From Candidatus Poribacteria bacterium (GTDB lineage: Bacteria > Poribacteria > WGA-4E > WGA-3G): DNA of 6,220 bases. Below are positions 1-5,117 of this stretch, one piece after another (position 1 is the first letter of the stretch; every line of letters starts with the position of its first letter). The stretch is from the NCBI GenBank assembly GCA_009845505.1, contig VXZL01000358.1:1-6220 (forward strand), read 5' to 3'. Below the pieces are notes generated by a model. That model had not been told where the DNA came from and searched no databases. It saw nothing but the letters and a program-made list of their open reading frames with translations. The translations under genes were made by a program, and so were the position numbers.

Positions 1-1806
1 GAGATCGGTGATCGTCCGCTCCTCACCGGATGCCTCTAAGAAGTCAAGCAACGGTTTGAATAGGAGCTGCAAATCGTCCTCCAAATACTGATCGACGCGT
101 TCGAGTGCCTCGCGGAGCATGGCTGCATCCTTGGGCTTGTCTACGAGATCGATGAAAACAGCGTTGAAAAAGTCTGGGTTATGCTTGCGTGCTTGATAGA
201 TAACCTTGCGCCTGGGGGTTTCACCGTGTTTGAGGACTTCAATACGCGCCATCTCTCTGATAGCGTATTTTAGGTAAAGGAAGGTGTAATCGATGTCGCC
301 CTTGAGGTGTAACCACTTCTCGGCTTTGGCGAGGATGGCTGTTACGTTAGCGGCAGTATTGAAAAGTTGCGACTGCTTATCTCTGTCCCCGACCTGCAGA
401 CAGGCAGGGTCACCCACAGGAAAACTCACATCGCTGTCCACAGCAAAAAGGCTGTCTTTGGAAAAGAGGACGCGGCTCTCGGCGAGGATTGAATGGAGTC
501 GGCTGCCTTGCAGTGTTCTGTCCAACAATTTCTTGTAATCGCTGCGGGTATAGAGCTCAACCCGGAACGGGATTCCGTCTTCGATGAGTTGAAATTCTTT
601 TTGCCTGAACTTTGTGCCGTCCCGGAGAATCAACGTTATGTGAACGGCGGTCTTCTCCCAGACGTTGTCTTCGGCGAGGTTGTTCGTGAGAACGGCAGCG
701 AGGATGTAGCGGTCCCGTTCGAGTGTGTCTGTTAAATTATTTAGTGCGTTGTGAATCTGCGTGTGGATGTCTTCGCGATCGCGAGTGGAACTCGCTCCTA
801 CAGGATCAGAGGGATCGCGAGGATCGCGAGTGGAACTCGCTCCTACAAGGGTGCTGTCGTAGTAGTAGGCGGGTTCTTCGACGGCGATTTGGCTTTTGAC
901 TGTGAGATTTACGGGGGTTGCGACTTGTCTGATGATCCCTTTCCATGTGAGCCATTGGCACACAAGGTCGAGTGATTCTTCGTCAAATTCTGGTTCCTCT
1001 TCACTTTCACCGTGTGGATTGTGTCCCAAGTCGGCATTTAACTCGGTGCCAGTGCGGGGTGTCTTCTGCTCTTCAAGATAATCGAGAATGGGTTGGAAGA
1101 TAAACTGGCGTTCATCAAGATAGGCGTTAACTGCATTAAGCGCGCCCTGAATAACAGATTCATTCTTTTCGCAGTTGATGAGATCGGTATAGACGCTGTT
1201 GAAGAAGTCAGGATTGTACTCAAGGGCGGGTTGGATGACCTCGCGTGCGGGGATTTGATTATTTAAAAGAACTTCTACCCGTGCCAATCCTTGGACTGCG
1301 TCAAGTATGGAGAGAAAAGCGGTGAGGCAATCCTGATTGACGTAAAACTGTTTTTCGGCGTATAGCAGGCTTGGCAAGGTACTGGCGACGACACTGAGGA
1401 TTTGGAGCTGCTTATCGCGTTCGCCGATGCTGTTGCGGTCGGCGTTTTTATCATACCACTCCTCAATAGAGGCATCGCGCGAAAAGAGGAGCGTGCTGTG
1501 CGAGAAATAGGAGTGCATGAAAGACCCTTGTTGCGCGCGCTCTATGTTCTGTTTAAAAGCCTTTCGGGGTGTTATATTGGCGTGGATGTTGACACCGTTT
1601 TCGACGAGGGAGAAGAAGGATTGTGTGGGACGAATTGCGTCTCTGCCGATGAGTTCAACGTCAAGGTCTGACTTTTCCCAGACCTGCGCATAGGAAAAAC
1701 TACCGGCGACAATCGCAGCGAGGATATAGGGATCCTTCTGAACTTTTTCGACGAGCGTATTCGCAGCCTCGCGATACTGTTCCTCAATGGCATCTTGGGA
1801 TCGCAT
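1..1806 (-). CDS. Tandem-duplicated nucleotidyltransferase-like protein, 3' end beyond window
   Basis: The minus-strand frame from the ATG at 1806 is open for 602 codons without a stop and leaves the left edge, so the C-terminus is missing. Unit 1 (about residues 1-310) has a pol-beta nucleotidyltransferase signature: G35-S36, then S46-D47-L48-D49. I see no clear third carboxylate in the strand at 72-78. A long helical region follows (about 130-245), then a stretch at 275-316 resembling a winged helix with a beta wing. Unit 2 (about 347-602) repeats this order: YILAA at 27 and 367, and NPDFFN at 198 and 543. In unit 2 the GS is replaced by T374-N375-N376 and the SDLD by T386-A387-V388-H389, so it is probably catalytically dead. 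Residues 321-343 are translated hairpin repeats. The start is supported by AGGAG six bases upstream. It is the downstream gene of an operon with the MNT-HEPN gene. The family is not one I can name, and the nucleotidyl acceptor is unknown. Confidence 0.85.
   Translation of the reverse strand, partial: MRSQDAIEEQYREAANTLVEKVQKDPYILAAIVAGSFSYAQVWEKSDLDVELIGRDAIRPTQSFFSLVENGVNIHANITPRKAFKQNIERAQQGSFMHSYFSHSTLLFSRDASIEEWYDKNADRNSIGERDKQLQILSVVASTLPSLLYAEKQFYVNQDCLTAFLSILDAVQGLARVEVLLNNQIPAREVIQPALEYNPDFFNSVYTDLINCEKNESVIQGALNAVNAYLDERQFIFQPILDYLEEQKTPRTGTELNADLGHNPHGESEEEPEFDEESLDLVCQWLTWKGIIRQVATPVNLTVKSQIAVEEPAYYYDSTLVGASSTRDPRDPSDPVGASSTRDREDIHTQIHNALNNLTDTLERDRYILAAVLTNNLAEDNVWEKTAVHITLILRDGTKFRQKEFQLIEDGIPFRVELYTRSDYKKLLDRTLQGSRLHSILAESRVLFSKDSLFAVDSDVSFPVGDPACLQVGDRDKQSQLFNTAANVTAILAKAEKWLHLKGDIDYTFLYLKYAIREMARIEVLKHGETPRRKVIYQARKHNPDFFNAVFIDLVDKPKDAAMLREALERVDQYLEDDLQLLFKPLLDFLEASGEERTITDL
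777..847. repeat. Two copies of a hairpin repeat inside a coding region
   Basis: Two identical 26-bp copies lie at 777-802 and 822-847, 45 bp apart, which is exactly 15 codons. Each contains the perfect palindrome GCGAGTGGAACTCGC (6-bp stem, GGA loop) followed by TCCTACA. On the minus strand each copy encodes VGASSTRD, giving residues 321-328 and 336-343 of the long nucleotidyltransferase-like protein, with PRDPSDP between them. Short hairpin units of this kind are usually intergenic. Here they sit between two protein units without breaking the frame. Confidence 0.85.
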
Positions 1807-1812
1807 GGGACG

Positions 1813-1817
1813 CTCCT
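1813..1817 (-). promoter_or_regulatory. Ribosome binding site overlapping upstream stop codon
   Basis: On the minus strand AGGAG lies six bases before the ATG at 1806 and shares bases with the TAG stop (1816-1818) of the MNT-HEPN gene. The two genes are therefore likely co-transcribed and translationally coupled. This site also fixes the start of the long downstream gene. Confidence 0.75.
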
Positions 1818-2592
1818 ATTTAATATCGGGTATCAGTTTTAATTCTTCGCGAACGGCTTGACGCACCGCATTGCATAAGTGCATAGCATGGGATGCAGTG
1901 TCCGCTGTTGCTGAATTGCCGGGGTAGCGAATCGCCACGGCGTGTCTGGAAAGTGCTGAAAAGTCAGACTCCCACGTTCGCCATATAGGGAGGGTCAGCA
2001 CAATCAGTTCTAATAATTCCTTCAGATCGTGTGTTCTGGGAATGGGGATGTTCGCCTCTTGGAGCCATGCCTTTAAGTACTTCTCAATACATTGTTGGAC
2101 GTGGAAACAGATGCCATCATATATCGGATTCTGCTCATCCTGAGTCAATAGCACTTCCTTCTGAATCAATAGTGCTATCGTATAGTCACTTTCGGCTTTC
2201 TGTACCCACTCCAGGGTTAAGGGGTTCATAGTGGTTTTCTCTTTTTTTGGTGGTTCCATGAAAAAATTATTGGCTTCATAAAGCACTTGACCTTTTTCAG
2301 TGATCTCGCGAAGAAACCAATCGTTATGTGAAAGGCGATAGGCAATATCTTCAGGTGAACGTACCAACACGTCCATAGTGAAGTGGGCATGAACACGTTG
2401 TGAGATTTCTGTCGCTTGGCGGATGGTTTCCGATTTGGATAGCGGCATCACCACCAAGAAATCAACATCTGAGGATTCCGTGGGCGTGCCATAGGCATAG
2501 GATCCGAAGAGAATAACCTGTAGCGGTGCAAACTCCCGGACGATGTCATCGCATGTGGCTTGAATGTCTTGTCGGGTAACCATGTGCTTCAT
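1816..2592 (-). CDS. Fused MNT nucleotidyltransferase-HEPN domain protein
   Basis: This 258-residue protein has two domains. Residues 1-105 are a minimal nucleotidyltransferase: G30-S31 opens the motif, D42-V43-D44 are the paired metal-binding carboxylates, and D74 in the strand FTMDVLV is the likely third. All key residues are intact. Residues 122-252 are a HEPN domain: WVQKAESDYTIALL, FHVQQCIEKYLKAWL at 163-177, RTHDL at 186-190 and RYPG at 222-225. MNT and HEPN are more often two adjacent genes, and some pairs act as toxin-antitoxin modules in which the MNT protein adenylylates the HEPN RNase. This HEPN shows no R-x(4-6)-H nuclease motif, so RNase activity is doubtful. The linker (110-121) contains KKEK encoded by an A7 run, and M122 marks where a stand-alone HEPN protein would begin. 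ATGs at 2592 and 2583 are both possible starts, neither with a strong ribosome site. It is the first gene of the leftward operon. Confidence 0.88.
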   Translation of the reverse strand: MKHMVTRQDIQATCDDIVREFAPLQVILFGSYAYGTPTESSDVDFLVVMPLSKSETIRQATEISQRVHAHFTMDVLVRSPEDIAYRLSHNDWFLREITEKGQVLYEANNFFMEPPKKEKTTMNPLTLEWVQKAESDYTIALLIQKEVLLTQDEQNPIYDGICFHVQQCIEKYLKAWLQEANIPIPRTHDLKELLELIVLTLPIWRTWESDFSALSRHAVAIRYPGNSATADTASHAMHLCNAVRQAVREELKLIPDIK

Positions 2593-2666
2593 CCGCAGTT
2601 TTTGAGTCAGCTAAGGTGAAAGGGAATACCGGAATATGGTAGAAAAAATAGGAGTTTCTTGTGTTA

Positions 2667-2695
2667 ATTATACCACAGGTATGTTAAGAATGCAA
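2667..2695 (-). promoter_or_regulatory. Leftward sigma70-like extended -10 promoter
   Basis: On the minus strand there is a perfect TATAAT (plus-strand 2667-2672) preceded by TGG, which makes an extended -10 element. A weak -35, TTGCAT (2690-2695), lies 17 bases upstream. Transcription would start near 2660 and give a leader of about 65-70 bases before the MNT-HEPN gene. Confidence 0.6.
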
Positions 2696-2813
2696 ATGTT
2701 TTTTGTTAGCAGGGCGTGTAAAGTTTTTGTCAAAGCATTGATTTTTCTCAGGACAGGTGTGTTACATAGGGAACGCTGCCAAAATATTTGCACACCCCGT
2801 AGAAATGGTTTTC

Positions 2814-2842
2814 TTGAAATAATTTCGGCTATGTGCTAATAT
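2814..2842 (+). promoter_or_regulatory. Rightward sigma70-like promoter
   Basis: TTGAAA (2814-2819) and TAATAT (2837-2842) are separated by exactly 17 bases. Transcription would start near 2849, about 65 bases before the discoidin-domain gene. It probably drives that gene and the overlapping oxidoreductase gene. Confidence 0.6.
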
Positions 2843-2851
2843 GTATAGCAC
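2833..2851. promoter_or_regulatory. Candidate operator dyad over the -10 box
   Basis: GTGCTA (2833-2838) and TAGCAC (2846-2851) form a perfect 6-bp inverted repeat with a 7-base centre. It extends to 8 bp if one A is bulged. It overlaps the rightward -10 box and the predicted start point, a position suited to a repressor. The binding protein is unknown, and a chance palindrome cannot be excluded. Confidence 0.35.
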
Positions 2852-2900
2852 GTACTACCTCTTGGTCGGGATTTGGAAATCACACCAACAAAAGATAAAT

Positions 2901-2906
2901 GGAGGA
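2901..2906 (+). promoter_or_regulatory. Ribosome binding site that decides the start at 2914
   Basis: GGAGGA ends eight bases before the ATG at 2914. The earlier in-frame ATG at 2899 overlaps this site and lacks one of its own. Starting at 2914 also places the positively charged N-terminus directly before the signal-peptide core. Confidence 0.75.
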
Positions 2907-2913
2907 ATGCCCA

Positions 2914-3624
2914 ATGAGATGGGTAACATATTGCGGTATTGCGATAGTGGTAATGCTAATAGGCATACCTACTGGTTTCGCACTTCACGAAGAAGATAAG
3001 GGACCTGAAAAATTCGGACGTTACGAATTCAAGGAGCAGGATATCAAAGCGGCAACGGATGCTTGTGAGGCGGGTGGTAAGCCGGGACCGGAATTCGTGC
3101 CGACGGTTCGAGATGATGAACCGAACTTGGCACTCCTGAAAGATGCGACGGCGGAAGCGTCTTCACAGATAGCAGGCTGGTGTCCACGGCGGCACTGCAC
3201 TGAATACCTCAACGACGGTTTCTATAATAACTGCCGGAGTTGGATCATCGGTGCAATACCGGGGTGGGCACAGATTGATATGGGCGATGTCGCGAATGTG
3301 AACCGGATCATTTTTGGAAGCGACCATTCACAGGGATTTGTCGATCGGACAACGGTTGACTTTGATATTCTCGTGGCGACCACGAAAGCAGATCCAGATT
3401 CGGATGCGAACACATGGGAAAAGGTCTACACACACAAAGGGGATCCGATTAGCGAAACCACTGAGTTCACTTTTAAGGATGTAGAAGCTCGTTGGTTGCG
3501 CCTCCATATACGCGCGAATGGCGGTGCGCGTGTTGATGAGTTAGAGATTTACGGGGGCAGAGATCCGATGGCGGTTGAACCACACGAGAAACTTACGACA
3601 ACGTGGGGAAATTTGAAGCAATAA
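2914..3624 (+). CDS. Secreted discoidin (F5/8 type C) domain protein
   Basis: This 236-residue protein starts with a signal peptide: MRWVTY, a hydrophobic core at about 8-18, and a likely cleavage after T20-G21-F22-A23. There is no lipobox, so it is probably exported to the periplasm or outside. Residues 70-214 match a discoidin beta-sandwich: NLALLKDATAEASS at the front, YLNDGFYNN at 98-106, GWAQIDMG at 117-124, the strand TVDFDILVAT, WEKVYTH at 168-174, and the closing RWLRLHIR with DELEIYG (208-214). Such domains usually bind carbohydrates or other surface ligands. Four cysteines remain in the mature part (51, 90, 95, 107) and could form disulfides. A short tail after the domain ends in KLTTTWGNLKQ and has no function I can name. 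The stop TAA shares a base with the ATG of the oxidoreductase gene, suggesting co-translation. The ligand is unknown. Confidence 0.85.
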   Translation: MRWVTYCGIAIVVMLIGIPTGFALHEEDKGPEKFGRYEFKEQDIKAATDACEAGGKPGPEFVPTVRDDEPNLALLKDATAEASSQIAGWCPRRHCTEYLNDGFYNNCRSWIIGAIPGWAQIDMGDVANVNRIIFGSDHSQGFVDRTTVDFDILVATTKADPDSDANTWEKVYTHKGDPISETTEFTFKDVEARWLRLHIRANGGARVDELEIYGGRDPMAVEPHEKLTTTWGNLKQ

Positions 3625-4622
3625 TGACGAGTCAAAAATCGTTAGCAATCGGCATCATCGGTGCTGGTAATATGGGTAGACATCATCAGGGAGCAATAAT
3701 CAACTACGGTGCGAGCGTCGTTGCTGTCCATGATCTACGGCTTGCGGCGGCGCGCCAGCTCGCCTCACATGCGGATGCTGAACTTGCGACCACTGAGTTA
3801 GGTGCCCTTTTTGATGTAGAGATGGACGGAGTGGTGATTACAACGCCACCCCCTATTCGCTTGGAACCTATTCGGATGGCGTGCGATCGCGGTATTCCGG
3901 TGATGGTCGAGAAACCACCCGCCTTGAATATGGCTGAAGGTCGGAAGTGTCTTGCCTGCATTGAGGAATCGGGTGTTATCGCTGCTGTCGGATTTCAACT
4001 CCGCTATCACCCACTCTATGAACGTCTGAAGGCGTTGATCGCTTCGGAGACAGTGCATCTGGTGCGAACGGTTTGCACAGTTGATTATTACCTGAGTTTC
4101 AGAGCGGCACCGTGGTTTTTGCAGTATGAGATAAGCGGGGGTCCACTACCGGAACAGGCAGTGCATGTGTTAGACTGCGCCCGGTTCGTTATGGGGAACC
4201 CGAAACCCCTGCAGGCGCACGCCCTTGCGATAAAGAATATGGCACTGGAACGTACTGAATTCGATGCCGAAAACGCTATCCAGATGACGTACCAATTAGA
4301 CAACGGGGTTTTTGGGACGCACATGAACCACTGCGGCACCGAGAAATTCAGTTTTGAGGTTGAAGTTGTCGGCCCACATCTACGATTACAAGCAAATATG
4401 GTAGAGAACGCGATTCGTGGTTATCTGAACGGTGAAACTGTTAATGAGCCGGTGGGTTCTAACGACAGTTCAAATTTAGACAAAATCGGGGCATGGTTGC
4501 GTGCTATCGAAACGGGAGATAGAACACTTATCCGTTCACCGTTTTCTGACGCGCTTCAGACACTTGCACTCATTGATGCGGCAGTCCAGAGTCGTGGAAC
4601 GAGTAGATTTGTTCAAATATAG
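3624..4622 (+). CDS. Gfo/Idh/MocA family oxidoreductase
   Basis: This 332-residue protein is of normal family length. The Rossmann fold begins with IGIIGAGNMGRHH (GxGxxG at 13-18). The family's EKP motif is at 96-98 in MVEKPPA. The catalytic-domain motif reads GGPLPEQAVHVLD at 172-184: the likely catalytic H181 is present, and E177 stands where many members have Asp. The C-terminal domain runs to the end, with typical IGAWLRAIETGDR near 288-300. Members oxidise or reduce sugars, polyols or related compounds with NAD(P). The substrate cannot be read from the sequence. I chose the ATG at 3624, which overlaps the preceding stop as TAATG, over the GTG at 3603, because the family N-terminus begins just before the first strand and neither has a strong ribosome site. 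Coupling to the discoidin gene suggests a shared role in glycan handling, which is inference. Confidence 0.92.
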   Translation: MTSQKSLAIGIIGAGNMGRHHQGAIINYGASVVAVHDLRLAAARQLASHADAELATTELGALFDVEMDGVVITTPPPIRLEPIRMACDRGIPVMVEKPPALNMAEGRKCLACIEESGVIAAVGFQLRYHPLYERLKALIASETVHLVRTVCTVDYYLSFRAAPWFLQYEISGGPLPEQAVHVLDCARFVMGNPKPLQAHALAIKNMALERTEFDAENAIQMTYQLDNGVFGTHMNHCGTEKFSFEVEVVGPHLRLQANMVENAIRGYLNGETVNEPVGSNDSSNLDKIGAWLRAIETGDRTLIRSPFSDALQTLALIDAAVQSRGTSRFVQI

Positions 4623-4650
4623 TAAGACCTCAACGTATGTGGAACTTGCG

Positions 4651-4700
4651 GCACAAATGGTCAGTTTGTGCGTAGTGGGCACGCAAACTAACAGTTTGCG
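4651..4700. repeat. Paired hairpin repeat island 1
   Basis: Two related hairpins lie side by side. The first is GCACAAA (4651-4657) with TTTGTGC (4665-4671) around a 7-base loop ending in CAG. The second is CGCAAACT (4682-4689) with AGTTTGCG (4693-4700) around a 3-base loop. No T-tract follows, so they are not classic intrinsic terminators, though they may stabilise the upstream mRNA end. The same two hairpin types recur after the SDR gene. Confidence 0.8.
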
Positions 4701-4716
4701 GTACAAAAGAGGGGTC

Positions 4717-4723
4717 AAGGAGG
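4717..4723 (+). promoter_or_regulatory. Strong ribosome binding site of the selenoprotein gene
   Basis: AAGGAGG lies seven bases before the ATG at 4731 and four before an in-frame GTG at 4728. It is the strongest such site in the window. It directs translation to begin ten codons before an in-frame TGA, which makes sense only if the TGA is read through. Confidence 0.85.
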
Positions 4724-4730
4724 AATTGTG

Positions 4731-5072
4731 ATGATAGATTGGATCTATTTTCGGAATGGCTGAAACTCCTGTAAAAAAGTGCAAGCGGTGCTTGACACAA
4801 AGAACCTCCAACCAGAAAGTCGCACGGATGCCCGAAAAGAGAAAATGGAGGCAGCGGCGGTATGGAAATTAATGGGCGGTGCAGAACGGATCGTTGTCGC
4901 AAAAGGGAGGCGCGTCGAAACTTTTGTGCCAACGGAAGACCCTCAAGAATCAATCCTAAAAGCCGTGCTGGGACGCAGCGGCAGTCTCCGCGCCCCGACA
5001 GTGCGAACGGGTGATGTGTTTCTCGTCGGCTATAACGCTACGCTTTACGAGACGGAAGCCCCTTTTGTTTAG
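4731..5072 (+). CDS. ArsC/Spx-like thioredoxin-fold selenoprotein (in-frame TGA = Sec11)
   Basis: Read through the TGA at 4761-4763, this frame encodes 113 residues. The N-terminus MIDWIYFRNG leads into U11-N12-S13-C14-KK, a Sec-x-x-Cys version of the redox motif that Spx-like and ArsC-family proteins carry as Cys-x-x-Cys at the end of the first strand. The rest fits the ArsC fold: ERIVVAKGRRVETF (52-65), then LRAPTVRTGDVFLVG (86-100) with the probable cis-proline P89 and arginines R87 and R92. ArsC-family (seleno)proteins with Sec or Cys at this site are known. The likely role is thiol redox chemistry, and arsenate reduction is not shown. AAGGAGG stands before the ATG at 4731, while the GTG at 4779 has no ribosome site and would remove the active site. 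A SECIS-like hairpin follows the TGA. The stop is TAG. The SDR gene begins 45 bases downstream. Alternatives are a TGC/TGT-to-TGA sequencing error or a dead gene. Confidence 0.85.
4779..4798 (+). promoter_or_regulatory. Candidate bacterial SECIS hairpin
   Basis: The left arm GTGCAAGC (4779-4786) pairs with GCTTG and CAC (4790-4794 and 4796-4798) around a GGT loop (4787-4789), leaving one bulged A at 4795. That gives 8 base pairs. The loop starts 23 bases after the TGA. Bacterial SECIS elements lie within the coding region just after the UGA, with a small apical loop carrying G at its first or second position, often as GU, for SelB binding. All of these hold here. The folding was done by eye. 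Confidence 0.7.
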
Positions 5073-5080
5073 CAGATAGC

Positions 5081-5101
5081 GAACCGCGAATCGCGAACCG
5101 C
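5081..5101. repeat. Three tandem GAAYCGC heptads
   Basis: GAACCGC, GAATCGC and GAACCGC follow one another in the 45-base gap between the selenoprotein and SDR genes. The array ends just before the ribosome site of the SDR gene. Tandem heptads of this kind look like a dispersed genomic repeat. No function is visible. Confidence 0.7.
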
Positions 5102-5117
5102 GGAAGGACAGACACGG

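Larger units (their letters stand above)
2593..2913. other. Divergent intergenic control region
   Basis: This AT-rich stretch of about 320 bases separates the leftward nucleotidyltransferase operon from the rightward genes. It contains one good promoter candidate for each direction and a dyad over the rightward -10 box. I found no convincing ORF, tRNA or repeat element in it. Confidence 0.7.

Noticed and set aside
777..847. CRISPR array
   Set aside because: There are only two copies, the repeats are palindromic with a 19-bp gap, and they are translated in frame.
293..975. Plus-strand small ORFs across the left part of the window
   Set aside because: They are shadows of the continuous 602-codon minus-strand frame, which has recognisable duplicated domains.
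2710..2734. Leftward promoter using TTGACA (plus-strand 2729-2734)
   Set aside because: The only -10-like sequence after it, TAACAA, is weak and at 19-base spacing. The TATAAT further downstream is a better candidate.
2899..2913. Start of the discoidin-domain gene at the ATG at 2899
   Set aside because: This ATG overlaps GGAGGA, the ribosome site for the ATG at 2914, and would add MEECP before a normal signal peptide.
903..3557. Shared 14-mer GAGATTTACGGGGG near 904 and 3544
   Set aside because: One copy is antisense to unrelated codons and the other encodes EIYGG of the discoidin domain. A chance match is the simplest explanation.
3603..3623. GTG start for the oxidoreductase at 3603
   Set aside because: It adds seven residues not typical of the family and a longer overlap. 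ATG 3624 in TAATG fits coupling better.
4761..4763. General reassignment of TGA to Trp or Gly
   Set aside because: This is the only in-frame TGA in all the genes here, and TGA ends the ASPIC/UnbV gene. A reassigned codon would appear often.
4779..4798. Hairpin as an intrinsic terminator
   Set aside because: No T-tract follows, and it lies inside conserved coding sequence.
4779..5072. A 97-residue gene starting at the GTG at 4779
   Set aside because: There is no ribosome site before this GTG, and the start removes the first strand and the redox motif. The longer readthrough frame explains both the upstream AAGGAGG and the fold.
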